Below, piece after piece: positions 52,220 to 61,060 of a DNA stretch of 64,000 nt. How positions within the stretch are numbered: position 1 is the first letter of the stretch; every line of letters begins with the position of its first letter. The stretch is from Sipunculus nudus (Eukaryota; Annelida; Sipuncula; Golfingiida; Sipunculidae): assembly GCA_026874595.1 (NCBI GenBank), contig CM049314.1, forward strand, positions 32,449,229-32,513,228. The letters run 5' to 3'. Both the position numbers and the translations under genes were made by a program. The notes beneath the pieces are model-generated. The model had not been told where the DNA came from, searched no databases, and worked only from the letters and a program-made list of their open reading frames with translations.

Positions 52220-52660
52220 GTGCCGTCTGAATCCAAAGAAGAATCCGTGGCTTGCGGTGTAAAAACCTCAGTTGATTCCTGCGAGGAATTATATACGGTA
52301 AAGGTCCTCTCAAGACTCCTGCGAGGAGTATTCTCTAAATAAGGCTAAGTCCTTTTATGACTCTTGCGAGAGTATTTCCAATGAGGCCAAGTCCTCTTAT
52401 GACAAACAGAAGTTTGTTTCTGCTGGAAAATTCTGAGGAAAATTCCTCTGTCGACTCCCATGAGGAGTTTGATGGTAAAAAGGATGTAGATTCCTTTAAT
52501 GACTCTGAAAAAGTTTTTGATTGACATTGACCGTGACGGTCAAAGTTTGAGGAGACTGAGGTAGTAGATTCCTCTCCTGACTCTGAAATGGAGTTATTTG
52601 AGTCATTCATACATTATGATCACTTTCAAGTGATTTTTCAGACTCTACCCCTATTAGAGT
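52220..52660 (+). pseudogene. acidic post-gag spacer with repeated DS..E motif
   Basis: Between gag and protease, 'gactcc/gactct' codons (Asp-Ser) recur every 40-70 bases together with 'gaggag' (Glu-Glu), as in DSCEEYS, YDSCES, DSHEEFD, NDSEKVFD. The reading frame is broken several times. Repetition suggests slippage growth of an acidic linker. It ends in IRVLRDT just before the LINE insertion. Confidence 0.5.
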
Positions 52661-52671
52661 TTTGAGGGACA

Positions 52672-52673
<2 letters not shown>
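52661..52673. repeat. target-site duplication of LINE-B, left copy
   Basis: TTTGAGGGACACT, identical to 58366-58378. The encoded residues LRDT are the start of the protease active-site region, repeated on the far side of LINE-B. Confidence 0.95.
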
Positions 52674-52703
<30 letters not shown>

Positions 52704-52992
52704 TCATTTATTGATTTCTTTGACCCATTTTCCAATTTTAAGACAATTTATCTACAGTGTTTTACCATTTCTGCAAATTCTGCAATTTTTAAAAAAGTCA
52801 TTAATTTTTTTTTTTTTTTATTTTTTTTTTTTTATTGCACTCCACAAAATATACATCAAATGTACATATAACACATTATACCAAAACAGAAACAATACTT
52901 TATAAGAGTATTTTAGACACAACTGCTTTATGGACGATTCTAAGTTCATCAAATGACTGGGATACTAAAACATGTAAAACACTAAACCACCC
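52674..52992 (-). other. LINE-B 3' UTR with two poly(A) signals
   Basis: On the minus strand an AATAAA (52831-52836) is followed by an A-rich run (52805-52830), then about 105 bp of ordinary sequence, a second AATAAA (52707-52712) and the terminal poly(A) (52699-52674). The inner signal may be the element's own and the outer 105 bp a 3' transduction. Confidence 0.6.
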
Positions 52993-55560
52993 CTAGCTTA
53001 TCATTTCATGATTTTTTAAATACATTGACCATCGTTTTCTAAAACTTTCTAATTTCTTATTCTTTTCCGCTACTTTGTATTCAATTCTTACATATTCATA
53101 TAAAAAATTTCTAAATCCTTGTATGTTAGGCTTCTGATTATTAATTCTACACTGGTCAATATATCTTTTAGCCTGGATTATAATTACATTATACATATCA
53201 CTTTCATCAATAGAGCCATAAAAAACAACTAACTTCTCTAATCTTAATTCTATTAGCTGGTCAGTACACCAAGTCTTCAAATCCATCCAAAATTTTTTAG
53301 TTAGTCTACATTCCCAAAATAAATGGTTAATTGTTTCTACCTCACCCTTACAAAACGTACAATAATCAAAATCCTGAATTTTCCATTTCATAAGCCAATA
53401 ATTGTTTACTAATATATTATTGAGAAATTTATATTGAAATATCTTCGATCTTGTATCATACAGTACTCTTTGAGGAAGTTTATAGATACTAGTGTAATCA
53501 TCTGGTGTGTTTATTATATATTTTGATATCTTTGGCTTGGTGGGTTGTACAGAACATATCTTATTTCTTAATACCTGGTAAATTTTATGTGATTTCAATT
53601 TATTCAATGGTACAACAGTTTCTTGAATTTTAACATGTAAATTATGTGCTATATAATCTTCAGATTCCTTATCATCTTCAAACTCAATCATATTAATTTG
53701 ATCTGTAACTGCCTTGCATTGTTTCATTACTAATGTTATTAAAACATACCAGTCAATGAAATAAATGCTTCTTAACCCTTTGGATTTCCAGTATTCAAAA
53801 GACAGAACATGGTTCTGTACATCAAATAAATCTTGAACCTTTTGCATTCCCACTTTATAGAAATGTTCCCAATAGAATGTTTTCTTATTAAATACAAAGT
53901 GCTTATTATGCCATAGATATTGTTCTTTTAAATTTACCTCTGCATAATAGTCTAGCTTTAAAAAGTACCAGCTCTGCATCACCTCTCTGTAAAATTCATT
54001 TAATTTTTCTAGGGCTAATAACTTGGGTTTGTAGTTGCAGTTAAATAGTAAGTGAATATCACTACATATTTTCTTTAAGTTGTAAATCCATAATGCTTTC
54101 CAGGGGCCATATTCACACTGAAAAAATCTTTTGATCCAACCTATTCTGGAAGCCAAAAAAAGTGACTGCAAATGTGGAACATTCAGACCACCATTTTCTA
54201 TTTCTTGCACTAGAACAGACCTTTTTATTTTCTCTTTTCCACCGTTCCACAGAAAAGAAAATATAATCTTATTTAGTCTATTTACATATTTCTCTGATAT
54301 ATTATTATTACTGAAATAATAATTAAATTTAGATATTATATATGTTTTTATGATTTGAATTTTCCCTTGCAATGTCAGATTTCTTTGTTTCCAAAGCTGT
54401 AGAGTATTTTTTGTTTGTTTTAATTTATCTTCCAAATTCAGCTCTTCACACTGTTGTTTATCATATGATATATACACTCCAAGAAGTTTGATTGGTTTAT
54501 CAGGCCAGTGAATTCCAAATGGTTTTAATTTACTTTTTTTAGATTTACCTATCCATAAACCTTCTGATTTTTCTAGGTTTAATTTAAGCCCACTGAATTC
54601 TCCAAATGAGTTAACCTGTTTTAAAAAATTGCTGCCTGATGTCTTATCTGAAAGAATTGCAATTGTATCATCAGCATATTGTAAAAGTTTAACTTGTTCC
54701 TGCCCTATTCTAATTCCTTTAATGGCTGGATCATTCCTTATTCTGATAGCCAAAATTTCGATGGCTAATATAAAAAGATAGGGGGACATAGGGTCCCCTT
54801 GTCGGACTCCTCTTTCCACTTTAAAATAACCAGAGGTTGTGCCATAATTAATAATGCAGCTGCTTATATCATTATATAAAAGCTTTATCCAACGTATAAA
54901 GGTCTCTGAAATTTTAAATTTTTTTAGTGTGGCTAACATGAAAGTCCATTCTAAAGAATCAAAAGCTTTTTCCATGTCTAATGCAATAATCATACCGGGT
55001 ATTCTTTTATTTTTCGTATATTCAAGCAAATCTTGAACAAACCTAATATTTTCACCGATAAATCGATTTTTCACATAACCAGTCTGATTAGAGTGTATTA
55101 TTTTAGGTAGGAGCTTTGAAAGTCTAATAGAAAGTGTTTTAGCCAAAATTTTATAGTCTGTATTTAAAAGTGATATAGGTCGCCAGTTTTTTAATAAAGT
55201 ACGGTCTTTATTTTTATCTAATAGAGTGATTACTGCTTGCCTCTGGGATGTGGAGAGTTTACCCTCCTCAAACGATTTATTAAAAGATCTGACTAATAAG
55301 GGACCAACTTGTGGCCAAAATTTCAAATAGAATTCGATAGGCAGACCATCATTTCCTGGGCTCTTATTATTTTTAAATGATTTTACTGTATTATACAATT
55401 CCTCTGTTGTTAATGGTTCACACAAAAAGTTATTATCTTCTTGTGATAGAAATGGGGTATTTATATCTGATAAATATTTTTTCGATCTGTTCAAGTGACT
55501 TACTGTGATTTGATGAATACAATTTGCAATAAAATTCTTTTTCCAAACAAAGTATTTCAT
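52993..55560 (-). CDS. LINE-B ORF2: reverse transcriptase and C-terminal domain
   Basis: An 855-codon open frame. RT blocks in order: NNKSPGNDGLP (residues 64-74), LKNWRPISLLN (123-133), motif A ALDMEKAFDS (193-202), GVRQGDPMSPYLF (251-263), motif C LLQYADDTIAIL (292-303) with both catalytic aspartates. The thumb follows, then a long C-terminal region with LWNGGKEKIKRS and, near residues 730-750, a cysteine/histidine motif CTFCKGEVETINHLFWEC (CX2CX8HX4C) as in L1-type ORF2 proteins. The first 25-30 residues overlap the endonuclease frame, so the true protein starts at the endonuclease ATG (56804) and this ATG is only the first in frame after a one-base shift. The enzyme copies the element RNA at the nicked target. 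Very well preserved. Confidence 0.93.
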   Translation of the reverse strand: MKYFVWKKNFIANCIHQITVSHLNRSKKYLSDINTPFLSQEDNNFLCEPLTTEELYNTVKSFKNNKSPGNDGLPIEFYLKFWPQVGPLLVRSFNKSFEEGKLSTSQRQAVITLLDKNKDRTLLKNWRPISLLNTDYKILAKTLSIRLSKLLPKIIHSNQTGYVKNRFIGENIRFVQDLLEYTKNKRIPGMIIALDMEKAFDSLEWTFMLATLKKFKISETFIRWIKLLYNDISSCIINYGTTSGYFKVERGVRQGDPMSPYLFILAIEILAIRIRNDPAIKGIRIGQEQVKLLQYADDTIAILSDKTSGSNFLKQVNSFGEFSGLKLNLEKSEGLWIGKSKKSKLKPFGIHWPDKPIKLLGVYISYDKQQCEELNLEDKLKQTKNTLQLWKQRNLTLQGKIQIIKTYIISKFNYYFSNNNISEKYVNRLNKIIFSFLWNGGKEKIKRSVLVQEIENGGLNVPHLQSLFLASRIGWIKRFFQCEYGPWKALWIYNLKKICSDIHLLFNCNYKPKLLALEKLNEFYREVMQSWYFLKLDYYAEVNLKEQYLWHNKHFVFNKKTFYWEHFYKVGMQKVQDLFDVQNHVLSFEYWKSKGLRSIYFIDWYVLITLVMKQCKAVTDQINMIEFEDDKESEDYIAHNLHVKIQETVVPLNKLKSHKIYQVLRNKICSVQPTKPKISKYIINTPDDYTSIYKLPQRVLYDTRSKIFQYKFLNNILVNNYWLMKWKIQDFDYCTFCKGEVETINHLFWECRLTKKFWMDLKTWCTDQLIELRLEKLVVFYGSIDESDMYNVIIIQAKRYIDQCRINNQKPNIQGFRNFLYEYVRIEYKVAEKNKKLESFRKRWSMYLKNHEMIS

Positions 55561-56554
55561 TTGGAATTATAGTATATTCTCCATTATCCTTTCTTAGTTT
55601 TCTCACCCATTTTCTGACTGCATTATATTTTTCTAAATTATAAAAATATTTACTACTTTTTTCTCCTTTTTCAAACCAAGTGACTTTTGATCTCAAAATA
55701 AGTCCTTCTGTTTTATAATTATCTATCTCTTCCAGTTCTTCTTTTATTTTTTGTATTTTTTCAATAATTCTTATTTCTGTCTCTGCATCTGAATTTACCA
55801 ATTTAGTTTGGAGAATTTTCAATTCATCAAGTAAATCATCTTCTCGTGCTTTTGTAAATTTCTTTGCTTCTTTGCCCTTTTTGACATATAAATCTCTGAG
55901 CTTATACTTAACATACTCCCATATCTTAATATTATTTGTGTTTTCACAAGATTCATTTGACCATGTATGTATAGATTCAACTATATGCTTAGTTATTTGG
56001 TCCTCACTAAGTAGAAACTTGTTTAGCTTCCAATAACCTTTACCCCTCTTTGTAGTATATAGAGGGTCTGTACATATAACTAATTTAATAAAAGAATGGT
56101 CAGACTTTATATATGGAAATAAATCAGCTTTTATGACATAATCTTGAAACTGTTTTGTAATTAGCCAATAGTCTAATCTAGATGATATATTTTCATTTTT
56201 AGTTCTCCAAGTATATTCCTTTTTATATGGATTTCTTGTTCGCCAAATATCCAATAAATTATGCTGATCCATCATATCATTTATAGCTTTCCTTACAGAG
56301 TCTTTTAGGCATAGAGCACCACCTCTCCTGTCCAACTTTACATTAAGAGCTACATTGAAATCGCCTCCAATGAGAACTACATCATTAAGTGTGACATATT
56401 CTTGCAAAATTTTGTTAAGATTCTTTAAAAAAGAAATTTGATTTGTGGTATAATTAGGAGCATAAACATTAATGATAATATATTGAAGGTTTTCAATTGC
56501 CAATTTTATGACTAAAATCTTAACCATCTGTGGAACTGTGTAATAAGCTAACAC
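55433..56554 (-). CDS. LINE-B ORF2: endonuclease C-terminal part and linker
   Basis: Contains the remaining AP-endonuclease motifs: NVYAPN (near residue 28), GGDFNVALN (about 62-71, Asp/Asn of the metal site), SRLDYWLI (about 130) and SDHSFI (about 150, catalytic Asp-His). A charged linker of about 200 residues leads to the RT. It overlaps the upstream frame (56520-56804) and the downstream RT frame (to 55560), so one-base indels lie near 56525 and near 55470-55490. Whether these are real mutations or assembly errors cannot be told here. Confidence 0.88.
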   Translation of the reverse strand: MLAYYTVPQMVKILVIKLAIENLQYIIINVYAPNYTTNQISFLKNLNKILQEYVTLNDVVLIGGDFNVALNVKLDRRGGALCLKDSVRKAINDMMDQHNLLDIWRTRNPYKKEYTWRTKNENISSRLDYWLITKQFQDYVIKADLFPYIKSDHSFIKLVICTDPLYTTKRGKGYWKLNKFLLSEDQITKHIVESIHTWSNESCENTNNIKIWEYVKYKLRDLYVKKGKEAKKFTKAREDDLLDELKILQTKLVNSDAETEIRIIEKIQKIKEELEEIDNYKTEGLILRSKVTWFEKGEKSSKYFYNLEKYNAVRKWVRKLRKDNGEYTIIPNEILCLEKEFYCKLYSSNHSKSLEQIEKIFIRYKYPISITRR

Positions 56555-56804
56555 TATCTACATGTAACTGCTGTCTTAAAAGTACTGCTGTTCCTCGACT
56601 ATTTGTTGTCCCATGTGAATAGAATACCTGTCCACGCCACTCATTCCTCCAAATATTTTCTATATTTTGACAACTATGAGTTTCTTGTAAAAGTAAAACA
56701 TCACAGTGTTCTTTTTTTGCCCACCTGAATACCGACCTTCTTTTTAATCTGTTTTTAAGTCCTCGGACATTTAAACTTAGCAACTTCAAAGTTGTGTCTG
56801 ACAT
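56520..56804 (-). CDS. LINE-B ORF2: endonuclease N-terminal part
   Basis: Begins MSDTTLKLLSLNVRGLKNR, the classic first strand of L1-type AP endonucleases, with the metal-binding Asn in LNVRGL and the catalytic Glu in LLLQETHS at about residue 41. The ATG at 56802-56804 is the natural ORF2 start because nothing upstream in this frame aligns with the family pattern. The frame ends by a one-base shift near 56525 and continues in 55433-56554. Confidence 0.88.
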   Translation of the reverse strand: MSDTTLKLLSLNVRGLKNRLKRRSVFRWAKKEHCDVLLLQETHSCQNIENIWRNEWRGQVFYSHGTTNSRGTAVLLRQQLHVDSVSLLHSSTDG

Positions 56805-58230
56805 TCAAGGTGTCTGTGTAACATGGTAAATACTATGTGGAGTGAAATTATGAAAAAGAATAAATAACACAAATCATAACCTAAACCTAAACTATCCAAC
56901 CCCTCAGTGAGTGTTAACCTCACTAAACACAACAACATAATTACATTGGAGATCTGCTGCTCCCACATGGTTTTGCAAGTATGGGACCAGACAGCAGCTC
57001 CTTGGAGAACACAACCACACAGAAGCTTGTGTCCTCCAGAACAAGATAGTATCTTATGTCCTATCTGAAATATATATAGACTTGAAGTTAACCAATTACT
57101 AATTATAAGATACTCACTTGTTAACTGTCAATCACAATATCTAGCAGTGTAACAAAAATGAAAGAACCTTTACACTACGACGATGGATTAGTTGTGACAG
57201 TTTGTGTGGTTTGACGACTATAAGATCACAGCGCTCTTTAATCCATTATTGCAACAAACTGATAAAATATTTCACTCTTTCTTTAAATTTAAAATACTGG
57301 TACATGTATAGGATTGTTCAAATATTTAAACTTAAATGTGAATAGTTGAATGACAAAGCCTTGTTACACATATCTTTGACGATCTAGTAGAGCTTTATGA
57401 AAATTGGAATATGTCTCCTATTTTAATATTTTACTGTCTTATGTAAAATTATCCGTGAGGTAGATTTTGAAATATTCCACTCTTTCTTTAAATTTAAAAT
57501 CCTCTTACAGGATTGTTCAAATAATTAAACTTAAGTGACAAAGTCATGGTACCCATATCTTTGACAACCTAGCAGAACTTTATATACCTCATATTTTAAT
57601 GTTTTACTGTGTTATGTAAAAATATCCTTGAGGTATCTATTGTATACTAAATGGTATCACCTTATACCAGGACTATGACTATGACAACATGACAGAAATA
57701 CAAAGTATATTAAATAGTTAATGCATAATCTATCTCACTTCTCAGTGATTTCCAAATGACATTGTAGAACAGCGATGTATGCCATTGATATCACAGTACA
57801 CCAGTTCACAGTACACCAAATAATTAAACTTAAGTGACAAAACCTTGTCACACATAACTTTGACATCCTAGCAGAAATTAATCTACCTCATATTTTAATG
57901 TTTTACTGTGTTATGTAAAAATATCCTTGAGGTATCAACTGTATACTAAATGGTATCACCTTATACCAGGACTTTGCCAAGTCCGCTCTCTCATACCCAT
58001 GGGTCTTAACTGAGTCTCTAATACCGTAAATTTCTGAGCTGTTAAATCTCTACTTCGTCAATAGAGGCCGCTCTAGCAGACTTTCGCGGGGTTTACTTGA
58101 AGTCGCCCTGGTCGTGTTGCCGAAAATAAATCCTTGGTTACCACAGAGGACAAGAAAATATAAGCCTGCAGAAATAATCCTGGGTGAAGACATGAAACGT
58201 CACTGGCCTTATTGAGTAGCCCCTTGTTAA
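56805..58230 (-). repeat. LINE-B inter-ORF spacer with tandem repeats
   Basis: About 1.4 kb separates the ORF1 stop from the ORF2 start. It contains three related units: 'attgttcaaata.ttaaactta' at 57314 and 57513, and 'caaataattaaacttaagtgacaaa' again at 57818; the last two units share 'ttatgtaaaaatatccttgaggtat' and 'atggtatcaccttataccaggact' exactly 300 bp apart. Periods are therefore about 199 and 300. No ORF was found on either strand. Such a long spacer is unusual for L1-type elements. Confidence 0.7.
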
Positions 58231-58364
58231 ACTGAAATTACCTGGCCTTCAACAATGAGTTGACCCCTGGTAAAGCGTGAACGCTTTCCCTCATTGTGCG
58301 CTTTCCTCATATGCGGCAAGGCTTTTAATCTCTGGTCATAGTCCTCTTTTGTGAAGTCTTCAAA
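58231..58364 (-). pseudogene. LINE-B ORF1, C-terminal remnant
   Basis: 44 open codons running from the truncated 5' end to a TAA (58228-58230). The pattern FEDFTKEDYDQRLKALPHM, then K-A-H-N-E-G-K-R, then L-I-V-E-G-Q, is that of the C-terminal domain of L1-type ORF1 proteins (a helix, a basic turn, then a short strand ending D/E-G-x). The rest of ORF1 is absent because the copy is 5' truncated here, exactly at the target duplication. Identification is by pattern only. Confidence 0.6.
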
Positions 58365-58365
58365 C

Positions 58366-58378
58366 TTTGAGGGACACT
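58366..58378. repeat. target-site duplication of LINE-B, right copy
   Basis: TTTGAGGGACACT, identical to 52661-52673, directly continued by the Gly codon of the protease active site. Confidence 0.95.
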
Positions 58379-58640
58379 GGTTTTGGCCACACTCTTATGT
58401 TGGCAAACACTTTGCCATTTCCTAATAGGTCTTTTACTGTAGCACATGCACTTGTTAATTGTTTGTTTTCAGACAGGCACACTTCAGTTCCGCTTCACAG
58501 TATTCATTTAAAGTCGGATTTGATTTCTGGTAATATTACTGTGGGTATAAGAACTACTTTACCCTTTAAGGGAATTTAGTTGCTGCTAGGCAATAATGTT
58601 GCAGGTGACAAAGTACAGCCTGTACCAATAGTGACAGAAA
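58367..58640 (+). pseudogene. aspartic protease (split by LINE-B)
   Basis: Frame from 58367 reads LRDTGFGHTLML, with Asp-Thr-Gly as the active-site triad of retropepsins, and continues to a stop at 58577-58579, after which LLLGNNVAGDKVQP can be read in the same frame. The closing 'LPFKGI ... LLLGN' pattern is the C-terminal strand pair and Gly-containing turn of retropepsin-like proteases. The upstream part of the domain is on the other side of LINE-B at 52640-52673. The protease would have cut the Gag-Pol polyprotein. Besides the LINE, a stop at 58577 disables it. Confidence 0.72.
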
Positions 58641-58859
58641 AGTCGTCACTTGATCAGAACACTGATTCTGAAAGTCAGTAAATTCTTGGTTTGTATCCTT
58701 TATGTGCTGTAACTAGATCTATGGCCAAGAGAATAATGGCCAGATGGTAACACTCTTGGAGTCACTAGTGACTCGTCTAACGACTCGCCCGTACAGGATG
58801 CAGCTTTTTCAAGGTCAGAACTAATCGCAGAACAGCTTAACGACCCTGATAGTTCATGT
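58641..58859 (+). pseudogene. protease-integrase linker
   Basis: Reads as 'VTRSMAKRIM' near 58706-58735 between stops, a basic stretch resembling the polyprotein junction. No further domain seen. Confidence 0.35.
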
Positions 58860-59680
58860 TTGTTTCCCAGGGCAGTTTCTAAAGATGAACTGTCACAGAA
58901 CCCAGTTTGTTTCTATGTCAAAAATAGAGTGCTTATGCGCAAATGGCGAACACCTGATGTGTGCGCTGATGATGAATGGGCCATCAAACATCACATAGTG
59001 ATGCCCAAAAGCTTTCGCAATGAAATTCTAAGCATGGCACGTGAGCCTCCTTGGACATGGCCATTTAGGTATAAATAAAACTTATCAGAAAGTTAGTATA
59101 CACTTCAATTGGCTTAACTTAAGGAAAGATGTTTTACAATATTGTAAATCATGCCATACATGCCAGATGGTAGGCAAGCCCAATCAGAATCCTCCTTAAG
59201 CCACACTTAGGCCTATTCCTGCTTTCGAGGAACCATTTAGCAGGCTGTGTTGGGCCAGTACCCAAAGAAAATCTGGACAGGAATACTTGCTGACAACTAT
59301 GTACGCATCTACAAGGTTCCCTTAGGCAATTCCATTGCGCAACGTTAATGCCAAAAGTGTAGTCAAGACTCACTTTTGACCAAGTTTTTTTACAACGTTT
59401 GGACTACCAAAATCTGTACAGTCTGACCAAGGGTCTAATTTTATGTCTTGCTTTTTCCAGCAAGTTATGCTTGAGCTAGGTATAAAACAGTACAGCTCTT
59501 CGCCATACCATCCCGAAAAACAGGGCGCCCTCCATCGTTTTCACCAGACATTAAAAAATATGATTAGGACTTATTGTTATACGCACGGAAATACTGGGAT
59601 GAAGGAATCCACCTATTGCTGTTTGCTGTCAGAGAATCCTTCCAAGAGTCCTTGGGTATCAGTCCCTTTCAACTAATTTG
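58860..59680 (+). pseudogene. integrase: zinc-binding and catalytic core
   Basis: The N-terminal arm (58860-59078) is followed in another frame by H-G-H-L-G (about 59055) and CKSCHTC (about 59146), an HHCC zinc-binding module. The core can be followed in pieces: a KSGQEYLLTTMYAST strand near 59268-59312, VQSDQGSNFMS near 59418-59450 with the second catalytic Asp, and SPYHPEKQGALHRFHQTLK near 59500-59555. In that last block the expected catalytic Glu is a His, and the first Asp region is degraded. At least three stops and several shifts are present. Located upstream of RT, which is the notable point. Confidence 0.8.
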
Positions 59681-59721
59681 GACACTCAGTTCGCGGTCCA
59701 TTAAAACTGTTTAAAAAACCC

Positions 59722-60177
59722 TTGTGTGAAAATCCTGATTCTCTTAATTTGTTTCGCACTAAACTACACAATGCTTGTGAGATTGCAAAGTCTAATCTAA
59801 AATCTGCACAAAGTAAAATGAAAACAAAGTATGACAAGCACACTGTAAATAGGACGCTTGAGCCCGGTGAAAAGGTCCTTGCCTTGCTACCTATCCCTGG
59901 CAGACCTCTGCAAGGTCGGTATTTTGGTCCTTACATTGTTGACAAGAAAGCCAGTGATTTAAATTACATACTGTTGACACACGATAGGCATAAGAAGGAA
60001 CAACTGTGCCATGTTAACATGTTTAAAGCATATTATGACAGAAATAGCACATCAGATGTTGTACATAATGTTACTGCTGTTAATTGTGAAAAAACTTACC
60101 CTGACTCAGTTAAAGTAGATACTGATTGTAAGTGTGTTGTAGACATTCAGTGTGGTACAGTACCACTAAAATACTGA
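59722..60177 (+). pseudogene. integrase C-terminal domain
   Basis: A 151-codon open frame. It has a helical N-terminal half, then EPGEKVLALLPIPGRPLQGR and YFGPYIVDKK (about residues 50-77), the GPY/F-type module found at the integrase C-terminus of many Ty3/gypsy elements. The closing Cys/Val-rich part leads to TGA at 60175-60177, and the very next codons in the same frame begin the RT N-terminus. The last 50 residues are the IN-RT connector. Confidence 0.82.
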
Positions 60178-61060
60178 GACGTGCTTAACAAACTGGATGC
60201 CAAACTGTCACACCTTACCGCACAACAACAACAAGACCTCAAGAACCTGCTGCGGAATTATGAACATTTGTTAAGTGACATTCTAACGCGAACTAACATG
60301 TTGTGCCATGACGTCGATGTTGGCGAGGCAAGCGCAGTCAAGTAGCATCCTTATCGACTGAATCCAGAAAAAGCAAAGGTATCTACAGGATGAGATTCAA
60401 TAATTGCTGGACAATGATTTTATTGCACCTGGTAACAGTAACTGGAGTTAACCATATATTCTTGTGCCAAAACCTGATGGAAGTTACCGTATGTGCACAG
60501 ATTATCGAAAACTGAACTCTGTCAGCAAGACTGACACGTTCCTGATTCCGAGAATCGATGATTGTATTGATAGAACCGGTAGCTCCAGATATGTTTCCAA
60601 GTTTGAGTTGCTTAAGGATTCTGGCAAGTTCGGATGACAGAACGAGCAAAAGAAGTGTCCGCATTTGTGACGCCGCAAGGACTGTACCAGTAGAAAGTTA
60701 TGCCGTTTGGCATGAAGAACTCGCCAGCCCCATTCCCGCGTCTCCTCCATATGGTTGTCAGGGACATTCAGGGCTTATCATGTACAGCGACACCTAGGAG
60801 AAACATCTGCAAATTCTTCGCGACCTCTTCGAAAGACTCAGTGAACCACGTCTGACCATCAACTTAGTTAAATTTGAGTTTAGTCATCCACAAGTAACAT
60901 TTATGGGTCATATTGTAGGGCAGGGTCAGGTTAAACCTGTTGATGCAAAAATAAGTGCTATTTCTGCATTTCCTAGACCAGAATATAAAAAGCAAATAAG
61001 GCGTTATCTTGACATGGTTGGATACTACAGGAATTTTTTTTTTCAATTTTTCGGCTATAG
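60178..61060 (+). pseudogene. reverse transcriptase (downstream of integrase)
   Basis: In frame with the integrase: a Gln-rich helix, then HDVDVGEASAVK, TAG at 60343-60345, and HPYRLNPEKAK. After a shift near 60375 comes LVPKPDGSYRMCTDYRKLNS (60461-60520), a hallmark RT block. After further shifts LIMYSDT (60775-60797) corresponds to the segment just after the catalytic box; the Y-x-D-D box itself is not readable and seems deleted. VNLVKFEF and a FMGHIVGQGQVKPV block (about 60862-60940) and a Y-Y-R block (61021) give the connection region. Enzyme inactive. The order IN then RT is the key point. Confidence 0.82.

Larger units (their letters stand above)
52674..58365 (-). mobile_element. LINE-B, young L1/Tx1-type non-LTR retrotransposon
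   Basis: A 5.7-kb minus-strand insertion bounded by a 13-bp target duplication and ending in poly(A) (T-run at 52674-52699). In element orientation: 5'-truncated ORF1 end (58364-58231), a 1.4-kb spacer with tandem repeats (58230-56805), ORF2 endonuclease (56804-55433), RT and C-terminal domain (55560-52993), 3' UTR (52992-52700). Only two single-base frameshifts were seen in about 1250 codons of ORF2, so the insertion is far younger than the LTR element it sits in. The 5' truncation, target duplication and poly(A) are the marks of target-primed reverse transcription. L1/Tx1 placement rests on motif style and poly(A), not on a tree. Confidence 0.9.

Noticed and set aside
54131-55036. Plus-strand ORFs within the LINE-B RT region
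   Set aside because: Shadows of the 855-codon minus-strand RT frame.
58231-58364. Part of the LTR element's own protease region
   Set aside because: The 13-bp target duplication places it inside LINE-B, and it is coding only on the minus strand with an ORF1-like pattern.
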